Positions 13,976-23,372 of a stretch of DNA of 50,478 bases are shown here, one piece after another. The stretch is from JACMMS01 sp043758775 (GTDB lineage Bacteria; Pseudomonadota; Gammaproteobacteria; Burkholderiales; Methylophilaceae). Under the pieces are notes generated by a model. The model made no database searches. It saw only the letters and a list, made by a program, of their open reading frames with translations, and was not told the origin of the DNA. The stretch's first letter is position 1. Each line of letters begins with the position of its first letter. The stretch is taken from assembly GCA_043758775.1 (NCBI GenBank), contig JAYVMU010000019.1, positions 1 through 50,478 of the forward strand, in the 5' to 3' direction. A program made the translations under genes and the position numbers.

Positions 13976-16900
13976 ATGAACCCTAGTAAGAACACAGCAC
14001 AGCAAATTCAAGCGTTGTGGAAACAATTGCCTACCTGCATGTTGGCAGACCATTTTCCGCTAAAAAATCGATTAAACCAGGCGAGTGCATTTTTACATCA
14101 AAATAAGCCAGTTGAGAAATCACTTAGCGAAATTGCACAAAAAATTCGTACTTCTCAGCAGGTATATCAACAACGCCTAAATAATTTACCCAAGCCTGAT
14201 TATGCGCAAGAACTACCAGTTTCTTTACGCAAAGCGGAAATTGCTGCAGCTATTCAGAAAAATCAAGTGGTGATTGTCTGTGGCGAAACAGGCTCAGGTA
14301 AAACTACGCAGCTTCCTAAAATTTGCTTGGAGTTAGGCCGTGGTGTCGCAGGTTTAATTGGGCACACGCAACCACGACGTATTGCCGCACGTTCGGTAGC
14401 GAGCCGTATTGCACAAGAACTGAAGTCGCCATTAGGTGAGATTGTCGGCTACAAGGTGCGTTTTAACGATAAGCTGACGCAGTCGACTTATGTTAAGTTG
14501 ATGACAGACGGTATTCTGCTGGCAGAAACGCAAGGCGATAAATTCCTTAATGCCTACGACACCATTATTATTGATGAGGCGCATGAACGCAGCCTCAACA
14601 TTGATTTTCTATTAGGCTATCTAAAACAGTTACTACCAAAACGTCCCGATTTAAAAGTGATTGTGACTTCTGCTACCATTGATGCAGAGCGCTTTGCAAC
14701 TCACTTTAGTGGCGCGCCTGTGATTGAAGTTTCTGGTCGTACTTATCCGGTGGGGATTCGCTATAGACCTTTAGGCAAGGCAGGCTATAAAACTCAAGAA
14801 ATAACTATTGATGACGATGATGAAGATATTGAGCTGTTAGGCCAAGATGTCATGGGTCTTAAGCGTAAAGCGCGCGTTGAATCACGCTGGCTAGAAGAAG
14901 ATGATTCTGAAGAAGCGATAGAAGAAGCGATTTTAGATGCAGCCGATGATTTGCTGCGTCTAGGTGATGGCGATATTTTGGTATTTTTACCGGGTGAGCG
15001 TGAAATTCGCGACACGGCAGAACATTTACGTAAATATCAGGGGCGTTCCGTCAAACTTAAGCATATTGAAGTATTGCCGCTATTTGCGCGCTTGAGTATT
15101 GAAGATCAGCAAAAAATATTTAGACCGCATGGCCAACGCCGTATTGTGTTGGCAACTAACGTGGCGGAAACCTCCCTCACTGTGCCTGGCATCAAATACG
15201 TGATTGATGCAGGTTTGGCACGCATGAGTCGCTACAGTCCACGCGCAAAAGTTGAGCAGTTACAGATAGAAAAAATCTCGCAAGCTGCTGCGAAACAAAG
15301 GGCAGGGCGTTGCGGGCGTGTATCTAGCGGTATTTGTGTGCGCTTGTATGATGAGCAAGATTTTAACGCGCGCCCAGAATATACCGAGCCGGAAATCTTA
15401 CGCAGCTCGTTAGCTAGTGTGATTCTGCGCATGGCGGCGTTACGCTTGGGTGATGTGAACGACTTCCCGTTTATTGAGGCGCCAAGCTCACGTCTCATTG
15501 CCGATGGCTACCAGCTTTTGCAAGAGTTAGGCGCGGTCAATGCTAAGCGTGAATTGACTGATGTAGGTGCGCAGATGGCTAAACTGCCGTTAGACCCACG
15601 TGTAGGGCGCATGATTCTGGCAGCGAAACGTGAAAACTGCATTAATGAGATTTTGATTATCGCCAGTGCTTTAAGCATACAAGACCCGCGCGAACGCCCG
15701 ATGGATAAACGCGAAGCGGCAGATAATGCACACCAGAAGTTTGCGGGTGATTCTGACTTTATGAGTTATTTAAAGTTATGGGATTTTTACGATAACGCGC
15801 TCAAAACTAAAAAATCGAATAAAGATTTATTGGGTCAATGCCACGCAAATTTTCTATCGTTTTTACGCTTAAAAGAATGGCGTGAGTTGCATGGGCAATT
15901 GTTGGATATTGTGCAGGAAATTGGCGTTGATTTTGGCTTGAGTGGCAAAAAAAATACCCAGGTAGCTACTGGTAAAGAACCCACTTACGACCAAATTCAT
16001 CGTGCGTTACTAGCAGGATTATTAGGCAATATTGGCTTTAAGGATGGCGAAGCAGAAAGTTACCAAGGCGCACGCGGTATACGTTTTAACATTGCACCGG
16101 GTTCTAGCCTAAAAAAGCTGCGTCCTAAATGGGTGATGGCAGCAGAGCTGGTGGATACCACTAAACTCTATGCGCGCTGTGTGGCGAAGATAGACCCAGA
16201 TTGGGTCGAGCCGCTAGCACGAGGATTAACGGAAAGTCATTACAGCGACCCGCGCTGGGATAGAAAGCTCGCGCAAGTAGTGGCGTGGGAGCGTGTGAGT
16301 TTGTATGGGCTCACTATCATCCCTAAACGCCGTGTGCATTATGGCGTGATTGATGTAGCGGAATCACGGGAGATTTTTATTCGCGAGGCGTTGGCCAATG
16401 GAGAATTTGATACACGTGCGGCATTTTTTAAAGCCAACGAGCAGCTTATTGCCGAGGTGGAAGAGTTAGAGCATAAAGCACGTCGGCAAGATGTGCTGGT
16501 GGATGAGCATGTGCTGTTTGCGTTTTATGATGCACGGGTAGCACAAGGCATAGTGAATGGTGCTGGCTTTGAAAAATGGCGCGAAACTGCTGAGTTAACC
16601 AATCCGAAACTATTGTTTTTAACGCGTGCCGATTTAATGCGCCACGGCGCAGATGCGATTACTGAGCATCAATTTCCAGAAAAAATGCTACTAGACGGCA
16701 TAGAAGTAACGCTTAAATATCGCTTTGAACCAGGCCATGTGCTTGATGGTGTAACTGCGACTATTCCGCTAGCCTTGTTAAATCAGCTTAAACCAGAGCA
16801 AACAGAATGGCTTGTGCCGGGTATGCTGCGTGAAAAGCTGACTTATCTGATTAAAGTCTTACCCAAAACTTTCCGTCGCGTTTGCGTGCCCGTACCAGAG

Positions 16901-18034
16901 TTTGTCACGCAGTTTTTAGATAAAAACAAAGTGGGCGAGGGTGCGATTAAGGTGGTACTTGCTGCACATATTCAGCAGGTGACTACGCTTAAAGTTTCCG
17001 CAGATGATTGGACAGAACCTACGCCAGCGCATCTGCTCATGAACTTTAGCGTGGTGGATGACGCTGGTCGCGAGTTGGCGATGGGGCGTGATTGGCTGCA
17101 ACTTAAAAAACAGCTGGGCTCTGCTGCGCAACTCACCTTCCGTAACACATCGCCCGATATTGAGAAAACCAACATCAAACAATGGAATTTTGGCGATTTA
17201 CCCGATACCTTGTCTTTTGAACGTGATGTAGATGGTGAAAGCCTGCAAGTCACAGGCTACCCTGCCTTGGAAGATAACCAAGATTCAGTCGCTATTAAAC
17301 TGTTTGATACAGAGCGCGAGGCAGTACGTAATCACCGTGCAGGTGTATGTCGTTTGCTGCGCTTTGAGCTTAAAGAACAAATGAAGCAACTAGAAAAAGG
17401 CCTGCCCAACTTTAATCAATATGCCTTATTGCTGCGCAACATGATTAGTATTGAAGACTTAAAAGAAGACATGCTCAGCGCGATTGCAGACCGCGCCTTT
17501 ATTGGCGAAGATGATTTGCCGCGTAGCAATGATGCGTTTATGAAACTCAAGCAACGTGCCAGAACGCGCCTGCCAGCCGTGACAGACGCACTATGCCGCA
17601 TGGTGAACGCAATCGCTACTGAATACCAATTGCTCACCGCCAAACAAGCGCAAATGCCATCTACGGTTAATCGTTTAAAACGCGATGTAGAAAGCCAAAT
17701 TGCGGCGCTGATTTACAAGGGTTGCTTTAGCCAAACGCCGTGGGAAAATATCTCACAATTGCCACGCTACCTAAAGGCATTGCGCCTGCGCATAGAAAAA
17801 CAACCAAGCAACCCAGATCGCGATGGCAAAAACGCCGCGAGTGTCGGACTGATTTGGCAAAATTGGGAAGTGCTAGTGGATAAACAAACCAAAGCCGATA
17901 AGCTCTCGACAAAGTTGATGGAATTTAGGTGGCTAATAGAAGAGCTGCGCGTTTCGTTATTTGCGCAAGAACTTAAAACGCCGTTTCCCGTATCCATTAA
18001 GCGGTTAGAAAAGATTTGGAGTGAGATTCAATAA
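13976..18034 (+). CDS. hrpA: ATP-dependent RNA helicase HrpA
   Basis: 1352 residues, DEAH-box helicase slightly longer than E. coli HrpA (1300). Walker A GETGSGKT (103-110), Ia TQPRRIAARSVA, II DEAH (200-203), III TSATID, V TNVAETSLTVPGI, VI QRAGRCGR, then winged-helix/ratchet (HA2) and OB-fold regions, and the long C-terminal DUF3418 region typical of HrpA. Compared with E. coli there is an acidic insertion at about 271-312 (IDDDDEDIELLGQ and LEEDDSEEAIEEA) between RecA domain 1 and GDGDILVFLPG. HrpA resolves collided ribosomes on mRNA. Monocistronic; the 13741-13975 gap upstream holds its promoter and that of the divergent bufferin gene. Confidence 0.95.
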   Translation: MNPSKNTAQQIQALWKQLPTCMLADHFPLKNRLNQASAFLHQNKPVEKSLSEIAQKIRTSQQVYQQRLNNLPKPDYAQELPVSLRKAEIAAAIQKNQVVIVCGETGSGKTTQLPKICLELGRGVAGLIGHTQPRRIAARSVASRIAQELKSPLGEIVGYKVRFNDKLTQSTYVKLMTDGILLAETQGDKFLNAYDTIIIDEAHERSLNIDFLLGYLKQLLPKRPDLKVIVTSATIDAERFATHFSGAPVIEVSGRTYPVGIRYRPLGKAGYKTQEITIDDDDEDIELLGQDVMGLKRKARVESRWLEEDDSEEAIEEAILDAADDLLRLGDGDILVFLPGEREIRDTAEHLRKYQGRSVKLKHIEVLPLFARLSIEDQQKIFRPHGQRRIVLATNVAETSLTVPGIKYVIDAGLARMSRYSPRAKVEQLQIEKISQAAAKQRAGRCGRVSSGICVRLYDEQDFNARPEYTEPEILRSSLASVILRMAALRLGDVNDFPFIEAPSSRLIADGYQLLQELGAVNAKRELTDVGAQMAKLPLDPRVGRMILAAKRENCINEILIIASALSIQDPRERPMDKREAADNAHQKFAGDSDFMSYLKLWDFYDNALKTKKSNKDLLGQCHANFLSFLRLKEWRELHGQLLDIVQEIGVDFGLSGKKNTQVATGKEPTYDQIHRALLAGLLGNIGFKDGEAESYQGARGIRFNIAPGSSLKKLRPKWVMAAELVDTTKLYARCVAKIDPDWVEPLARGLTESHYSDPRWDRKLAQVVAWERVSLYGLTIIPKRRVHYGVIDVAESREIFIREALANGEFDTRAAFFKANEQLIAEVEELEHKARRQDVLVDEHVLFAFYDARVAQGIVNGAGFEKWRETAELTNPKLLFLTRADLMRHGADAITEHQFPEKMLLDGIEVTLKYRFEPGHVLDGVTATIPLALLNQLKPEQTEWLVPGMLREKLTYLIKVLPKTFRRVCVPVPEFVTQFLDKNKVGEGAIKVVLAAHIQQVTTLKVSADDWTEPTPAHLLMNFSVVDDAGRELAMGRDWLQLKKQLGSAAQLTFRNTSPDIEKTNIKQWNFGDLPDTLSFERDVDGESLQVTGYPALEDNQDSVAIKLFDTEREAVRNHRAGVCRLLRFELKEQMKQLEKGLPNFNQYALLLRNMISIEDLKEDMLSAIADRAFIGEDDLPRSNDAFMKLKQRARTRLPAVTDALCRMVNAIATEYQLLTAKQAQMPSTVNRLKRDVESQIAALIYKGCFSQTPWENISQLPRYLKALRLRIEKQPSNPDRDGKNAASVGLIWQNWEVLVDKQTKADKLSTKLMEFRWLIEELRVSLFAQELKTPFPVSIKRLEKIWSEIQ

Positions 18035-18075
18035 GGCAGATAGATTGTGGGGGCAACTTGGATTAAAATGAACGG

Positions 18076-18870
18076 TTATGCTTTGCCACGCATTTTTACA
18101 GATGTCGATACTACAACACTCATCATTTTATTCATAATATTCATCAATTGCGTTGAGTCAGAAACCATATTTTTATACTCTTTATAAGCAGCAAGCGCCT
18201 CATTAAAATCCTTTTTCTGCTCTGCCATAGATAAAGAGAAGAACGTTGCTCCAGTGCATGTCGAGCGATGTGCCTCTAGTGGAACTTTTGCATTTTTTGA
18301 CTGCAAGTCATCCATGATGACCTGTTGAATTTCATTAGGCATATTAGATTTTAATAGCTGAGATATTGAATAAATTTCTTGGTAAATTAACGTTCCAAAG
18401 ACGGTTACTTCCTTTGGTGAGGGTATATAACCTTGATGAATTACCTTATTTCTTAGCTCTGTGATTTTTTTATTCAACACATAGCTCCTCCCAAAAGTTA
18501 TGAGGTGAAGGAAAAGAAAGCCGCCCAATTGACGTTCTGATTGTTTAGATATCAGCCTAAATGTTTCTTCAAGAGCTTGTTTGGATGTTAAATTTTTTTT
18601 ACAAAATACATTAATAGAGAATTCAATAAATCTTTCATAGGCTGCTGATAAGCTTGATGCAGCCTCCATTGTAAAACCTTCAAGAAGTGCGTTGGCGGCA
18701 GATTCAAGTAGGATTTCAAATTTTTGGCTTTGAAGCAAAACTGTAGACTTATGTCCTCTTGAGCACTCCAAGTGGGCGGTAGCTCCGTCATAGTAGTCTG
18801 CAAGTATCGGCTCGAATGATGGATGGCCTAGCTCTTTTTGGCATTCCATACAAAATACGAGAATTTTCAT
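18076..18870 (-). CDS. HEPN-like protein with N-terminal zinc ribbon, function unknown
   Basis: 264 residues behind GGAGAG. The N-terminus has a zinc-ribbon pattern: Cys7-x2-Cys10 and Cys36-x3-His40 (FCMECQKE, LECSRGH). The middle is all-helical (AAASSLSAAYERFIEFSINVFC) and ends in ELRNKVIHQG, where Arg140-Asn-x3-His145 is the R-x4-H motif of HEPN domains, many of which are metal-independent RNases in toxin or defence systems. The C-terminal part (AEQKKDFNEALAAYKEYKNM) is helical. No signal peptide. No partner such as a MNT antitoxin is adjacent, and it lies between hrpA and the COG0523 gene. It is more AT-rich than its neighbours, which suggests acquisition. HEPN is inferred from the motif and helix pattern, not a full-family match. 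Confidence 0.5.
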   Translation of the reverse strand: MKILVFCMECQKELGHPSFEPILADYYDGATAHLECSRGHKSTVLLQSQKFEILLESAANALLEGFTMEAASSLSAAYERFIEFSINVFCKKNLTSKQALEETFRLISKQSERQLGGFLFLHLITFGRSYVLNKKITELRNKVIHQGYIPSPKEVTVFGTLIYQEIYSISQLLKSNMPNEIQQVIMDDLQSKNAKVPLEAHRSTCTGATFFSLSMAEQKKDFNEALAAYKEYKNMVSDSTQLMNIMNKMMSVVVSTSVKMRGKA

Positions 18871-18941
18871 TCAGCACTCTCCAAAAGATCTAAATCAAAA
18901 TAAGCATCTTAATTGACACCACACCTTCCATCGAACCAAGA

Positions 18942-19958
18942 TCATATCTGCATCAACGCTTTTCTGATTTCCAATTCGTCTAAACCCTTACCAATTAACA
19001 CAATGCGTGAAATTGGCTCTTCCTCATCCCAACCTTCTAATAGAGTTGGCGGGTAGGGAGTGTAATGTACCGCGTGAATGGCGAGTGGTGCAGGTTGGTC
19101 TTCGGCATGGATGATGCCTTTTAAACGCAATAGTTTTTCGCCATAAGTTTGGCATAGCCATAATATGCGCGGCTTTAAATCAGACCATTTAAGTGGCTTG
19201 GGCATGGTCACCGTGAAGCTAGTGATTTCGTCATCATGCATCTTTTGTGGCAGCATGCCTTTACTCAATTTCGATTTTAGCGGCGCACGCAACCAGCGCT
19301 CTGGCTCGGCATGTTTACCTGATGGATCAAACAACCCAACATCTATAAGCATCAGTGGGTCAATTTCACCGAAAGTTATTTTGTGTTGTGTCGCGGTTGA
19401 GTTAAGTGAAATCAGTTTTTCTTTGAGAGCGCCAATTTCCTCTGCGCTGGCTAAATCAGTTTTGGTAAATAGCAATACATCGGCTACCGCAGCCTGTTTG
19501 CGTGCTTCGCTGTGTTCTTCTAATTGCTTTAAACCGTAAACGCTATCTACGGTTACCACTACCGCATCAAGCCGATATACCGATTCAATCACAGGCTCAT
19601 TCATTAAGTTAGCCAGTATCGGGCCAGGGTCGGCCATGCCAGTGGTTTCTATGACTAAGCGTTTAAATTCGGGGATAGCCTGCAACGCGCGTTTAAAAAA
19701 TAAATCGCGCATGGTATCGGCCATTTCATTGCTTAGCGTGCAGCAGATACAACCCGATTGCAGCAGCACCATATTATCTGCCACATAACTGCTTTCTACA
19801 TTTTGCGCGAGAATATGGTCTAGCCCGGTTTCGCCTAGCTCGTTAATAATCACGGCAGTGTCTTTCATACTTTCGTGATTGAGTAGTTTGTTGAGTAGTG
19901 TTGTTTTGCCGCTGCCTAAAAAGCCGGTGAGAATTGTGACTGGTATGCGTTTATCCAT
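18942..19958 (-). CDS. COG0523 (CobW-like) GTPase, putative metallochaperone
   Basis: 338 residues. G1 GFLGSGKTT (12-20), the family metal-binding motif GCICC (69-73, Cys70-x-Cys72-Cys73), ETTGMADPGPI, G4-like TKTDLA, and a CobW_C domain (EITSFTVTMPKPL, GIIHAEDQPAPLAIHAVHYTPYPP). COG0523 GTPases insert or deliver metal, often zinc under starvation (ZigA, YeiR) or cobalt (CobW). There is no His-rich linker and no neighbouring Zur-regulated gene, so the metal cannot be assigned. Cytosolic. It diverges from the RNase gene at 20060, with a 101-base intergenic region. Confidence 0.82.
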   Translation of the reverse strand: MDKRIPVTILTGFLGSGKTTLLNKLLNHESMKDTAVIINELGETGLDHILAQNVESSYVADNMVLLQSGCICCTLSNEMADTMRDLFFKRALQAIPEFKRLVIETTGMADPGPILANLMNEPVIESVYRLDAVVVTVDSVYGLKQLEEHSEARKQAAVADVLLFTKTDLASAEEIGALKEKLISLNSTATQHKITFGEIDPLMLIDVGLFDPSGKHAEPERWLRAPLKSKLSKGMLPQKMHDDEITSFTVTMPKPLKWSDLKPRILWLCQTYGEKLLRLKGIIHAEDQPAPLAIHAVHYTPYPPTLLEGWDEEEPISRIVLIGKGLDELEIRKALMQI

Positions 19959-20059
19959 AGTCGTTCTATTTTAGCGTATAAGAGTCTAAAGCATAAGAGC
20001 ACTCTCTCAATTGCCAATTACCCTGTAAAATACGCACTACGAAATTAACTAGACAAATA

Positions 20060-22048
20060 ATGAACGTATTTTACGAAGAAGATGGGCATTTCAGAGTCGC
20101 CTCGGTGATGACGGAAACTGCGGGCGCGCTGCAAATAGAATCGCAATCTGGCAAGCGCAGTAAGCTCAAAGCCAATAATGTGTTGCTGCGCTTTGAAGGT
20201 GAAATGAATGGTTTCATCGAAGTGGCTAACGCTGAAGCAGCAACATTAGACATAGACTTTATGTGGGAATGCTGCGGAGAATCTGAATTTGGTTTTGCCG
20301 AGTTTGCAGCCGACTATTATGGACGTAAGCCAACCTCTATTGAAGCTGCAGCTACTGCAATTAAATTGCATAGCGCGCCGATTTACTTTAATCGTAAGGG
20401 CAAAGGCCTGTATAAAGCTGCAACGGCAGAGGTTTTAAAGGCGGCACTGGCAGGGCTTGAGAAAAAACGTCTGTTGACTGAGAAGATGGTGAGTTTTGTC
20501 GCGCAACTCAAAGCCCATGAATTGCCAGCCGATATTGCCGCCAAGCTCGATATGCTGTTGTACGCACCTGATAAAAATACCTTTGAATATAAAACCTTAG
20601 ATGCTGCTTCAGCCGAAACGCATTTAAGTCATCTCAAATTATTGCAAGCTTGTGGTGCGATTCCATCAGCACATGATTATCATCTCGGCGCTTTTTTACG
20701 CGAGTATTTTCCCAAAGGTACTGGTTTTGCCGATTATGCAATGGACGAGATCCCACAAGACTTACCGTTGGCAGAATCCGCAGCGTTTAGTATTGATGAT
20801 AGTACTACGAACGAAATTGATGATGCTTTTACAATTAAAACGTTAGCCAATGGCAACACGCTGGTGGGGGTTCATATTGCAGCACCTGCTTTAGGTATTG
20901 CGGTGGATTCGCCATTAGATATTGAGGTGATGCACCGTTTATCTACCGTGTACATGCCGGGTAATAAAATTACTATGCTACCGGAAGCAGCGATTCGGCC
21001 TTTCAGCCTGGATGCAGGTGAAATTAAACCCGTGTTATCGCTATATTTAGAAGTGGCTGCAGACTTTAGTGTTGTGGCGCGTGAGACTAAGTTGGAGCGC
21101 ATTAAAATAGCAGATAATCTGCGACATGATGCGTTAGAGCCATTTTTTAATGAAACAACTTTAGAGCAGGATAGCGGCCATGCTTATTGGGCTAAGTTAT
21201 TGTTTCTGTTTAATGTAGCAGAAAGTCTGGAAAAAGCGCGTGGCAAGTTTGACTCGACTAAACCCATGCAGATTGATTACAACTTTTACGTGACGGATGG
21301 CATCGTCAGCATTGTAGGTCGTCGTCGTGGTGCGCCGATGGATAAGTTAGTAGCAGAGCTGATGATCGAGGCCAATAGCCACTGGGGTGGTCTATTGGCG
21401 CAGCATGAAATCCCCGGTTTATACCGCGCGCAAACTGGCGGAAAAGTGTTTATGACCACTAAAGTTGAGCCACATCAAGGCTTGGGTGTTTCACAGTATG
21501 CATGGAGTACGTCACCATTGCGTCGCGCCGTAGATTTAATCAATCAACGACAAATTATTGCAGCAATACAAGCAACTAATCCGGCTTATCCTAAAAACAG
21601 CCCAGAACTTACTACGCATTTGCGTAATTTTGAGCAAACTTACAGCACTTATAACGACTTTCAAACGCGCATGGAACGCTACTGGTGTCTGCAATATTTA
21701 GTACAAGAGAATATCACCGAAGTGACTGCTACGGTCTGGCGCGACAATTTGGTGCGTTTGGTTGAAGTGCCATTTTTCACTAAAGTGCATAGTTTGCCAG
21801 CACTAAAACCAACGACGCGCGTGACTTTGCAGATTAAAGAAATCGATACGCTGTTGATGGAACTGAATACACGCTTTGTGGCGGTTGTGTCAGAGCCAGC
21901 CGCGGATGCTATTGTAGAGCTAGATGCAGAATTAGAGGCTGAGCTGGAAGTTGATTTAACAGTTGAGCCCAAGGATGCGGCAATTGTTGATGAGACTACG
22001 CCTGTTCAAGGGTTGCAAGATGCAACAGAACAAGTAGATGCTCAATAA
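20060..22048 (+). CDS. RNase II-family (RNB) exoribonuclease-like protein
   Basis: 662 residues. The RNB catalytic motif FSIDDSTTNEIDDAF lies at about 243-257 with the Asp cluster that binds Mg; VHIAAP, TVYMPGNKITMLPE and ELMIEANSHWGG follow as usual in the family. Near 480 YAWSTSPLRRAVDLINQRQI contains the substrate-contact Arg pair. The N-terminal region (1-90) is a divergent cold-shock-like domain. The C-terminus has a weak S1-like segment and then a strongly acidic tail (AELEAELEVDL). Length and divergence set it apart from E. coli Rnb (644) and RNase R (about 800), so I give no symbol. The last codons overlap the next gene by 11 bases, implying translational coupling. Confidence 0.8.
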   Translation: MNVFYEEDGHFRVASVMTETAGALQIESQSGKRSKLKANNVLLRFEGEMNGFIEVANAEAATLDIDFMWECCGESEFGFAEFAADYYGRKPTSIEAAATAIKLHSAPIYFNRKGKGLYKAATAEVLKAALAGLEKKRLLTEKMVSFVAQLKAHELPADIAAKLDMLLYAPDKNTFEYKTLDAASAETHLSHLKLLQACGAIPSAHDYHLGAFLREYFPKGTGFADYAMDEIPQDLPLAESAAFSIDDSTTNEIDDAFTIKTLANGNTLVGVHIAAPALGIAVDSPLDIEVMHRLSTVYMPGNKITMLPEAAIRPFSLDAGEIKPVLSLYLEVAADFSVVARETKLERIKIADNLRHDALEPFFNETTLEQDSGHAYWAKLLFLFNVAESLEKARGKFDSTKPMQIDYNFYVTDGIVSIVGRRRGAPMDKLVAELMIEANSHWGGLLAQHEIPGLYRAQTGGKVFMTTKVEPHQGLGVSQYAWSTSPLRRAVDLINQRQIIAAIQATNPAYPKNSPELTTHLRNFEQTYSTYNDFQTRMERYWCLQYLVQENITEVTATVWRDNLVRLVEVPFFTKVHSLPALKPTTRVTLQIKEIDTLLMELNTRFVAVVSEPAADAIVELDAELEAELEVDLTVEPKDAAIVDETTPVQGLQDATEQVDAQ

Positions 22049-22829
22049 GATAATGCGGAAAATCCACCGTGCTTTTGATCAGGCTGATACTAGCGTTGAT
22101 GTGAGTGAAGTTGATGGCGTGCGCTCATTACATTTGGGTTCCATCACCGTGCAAAGCGCCATGCGCGTTAAAAGTCCAGCTGCTCTAGAGCTTACCTATA
22201 CGCGTGGCATGATGTGCTTTTTACTATTTAATTCGAGCGTAAAGAAGGTACTCTCCATCGGCTTGGGTGGCGGTTCTTTACCTAAATATATTCATGAGTA
22301 CTGCCCACAACTTACTAGTCGTGTGATTGAAATTAATCCGCAGATTATTAATGTTGCGCGCAGCCATTTCTATTTGCCAAAAAATGATGAGCGCCTAGAA
22401 GTGATAGAGGGCGATGGTTTAAAGTATTTACTGGAACATGAAGATTCAACAGATGTATTGCTAATCGATGCCTTTGACCAGTTCGGCATTCCGCCCGATT
22501 TTTGTACGCAGGTGTTTTTTGATAACTGCGCGCAAACATTGAGTGATAGCGGTATGCTGGTGATTAACTTATGGGGCTCGGATAAGAAATTTGATATATA
22601 TTTGCAACGTATAGAGCAAAGCTTTAATAACCATGTATTCATGTTGCCTACTGGCAAGCCAGGCAACATTGTCGTTTTTGGCTTTAAACGATTGCCCAAT
22701 GATTTGCGTATTGCTAGCTTGCGTGCCCGTGCAAAAGAGCTGGAAGCTACACATAAAATTGAGTTTGTGCAGTTTGTGGAAAAATTAAAAGAACACAACG
22801 CCAGCACGAGTAATCGCTTAATGTTATAA
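22038..22829 (+). CDS. Spermidine-synthase-like SAM-fold protein
   Basis: 263 residues; the ATG at 22038 lies inside the end of the RNase gene (11-base overlap). Rossmann motifs: SIGLGGGSLPKYIHEY, VIEINPQIINVAR, EGDGLKYL, VLLIDAFDQFGIP, GMLVINLWGSDKKF. The closest family is spermidine synthase (SpeE), but the diagnostic GGGDG is GGGSL and the catalytic D-S-S/T-D is DAFDQ, and the N-terminal strand domain is short. It is therefore probably not a true putrescine aminopropyltransferase, even though databases often label such proteins so. Substrate unknown. Cytosolic. Co-translation with an RNase suggests a housekeeping RNA or translation role, but that is conjecture. Confidence 0.65.
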   Translation: MLNKIMRKIHRAFDQADTSVDVSEVDGVRSLHLGSITVQSAMRVKSPAALELTYTRGMMCFLLFNSSVKKVLSIGLGGGSLPKYIHEYCPQLTSRVIEINPQIINVARSHFYLPKNDERLEVIEGDGLKYLLEHEDSTDVLLIDAFDQFGIPPDFCTQVFFDNCAQTLSDSGMLVINLWGSDKKFDIYLQRIEQSFNNHVFMLPTGKPGNIVVFGFKRLPNDLRIASLRARAKELEATHKIEFVQFVEKLKEHNASTSNRLML

Positions 22830-22856
22830 AACAGCTAAGTCATTATTAACTAAATA

Positions 22857-23279
22857 TTATTTCTTGGCGATGACAATTAAGCCCGTCAACATCAGCCCAG
22901 CTCCAATAATGACGCGCAGGGTAATTGCTTCTTTCAGTAAAATCCACGCCAGTAAAATAGCGACAATTACGCTGCCTTTATCAATCAGTGCGACAGTGGC
23001 TACATCACCCACTTTAAGCGCCTTGTAATAAAACACCCATGACAGTGCGGTGGTTACACCGGACATACCCAACCAAATGTAATTGGTTTTATGTAAGTTA
23101 CGCAGTTCACTTGGTGAAACTGCAAATGCGGCAAACATTAAAATAAACACAAAAACAAACACCGTGCGCAGTGATAAGCCCAGTTCTGGTGTGATGCCAG
23201 CCAAGCCTTGTTTGGCAATCACCGAGGTGAAGCCCGCGAAAAACATTGAAGCAAAAGCGTAAAGTATCCAACGTTCCAT
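22857..23279 (-). CDS. Four-TM EamA/DMT-type membrane protein
   Basis: 140 residues with four hydrophobic segments, starting MERWILYAFASMFFAGFTSVIAKQGL behind AAGGAAC. The pattern (FYYKALKVGDVATVALIDKGSVIVAILLAWILLKEAITLRVIIGAGLMLTGLIVI) is one EamA repeat of the drug/metabolite transporter superfamily; full-size members have two. Single-repeat members usually act as dimers. The conserved LLKE in TM4 is present. Substrate unknown. Tail to tail with the preceding gene; its promoter lies in the gap shared with divergent rlmL. Confidence 0.7.
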   Translation of the reverse strand: MERWILYAFASMFFAGFTSVIAKQGLAGITPELGLSLRTVFVFVFILMFAAFAVSPSELRNLHKTNYIWLGMSGVTTALSWVFYYKALKVGDVATVALIDKGSVIVAILLAWILLKEAITLRVIIGAGLMLTGLIVIAKK

Positions 23280-23372
23280 CAGGTTTTGTTCCTTAAATTC
23301 AATTTTTAATCAGATGTTTGCTACTTTAAGCGATAATACGCATTTGAATGACTAGTTAGAAGAATATTTAAC

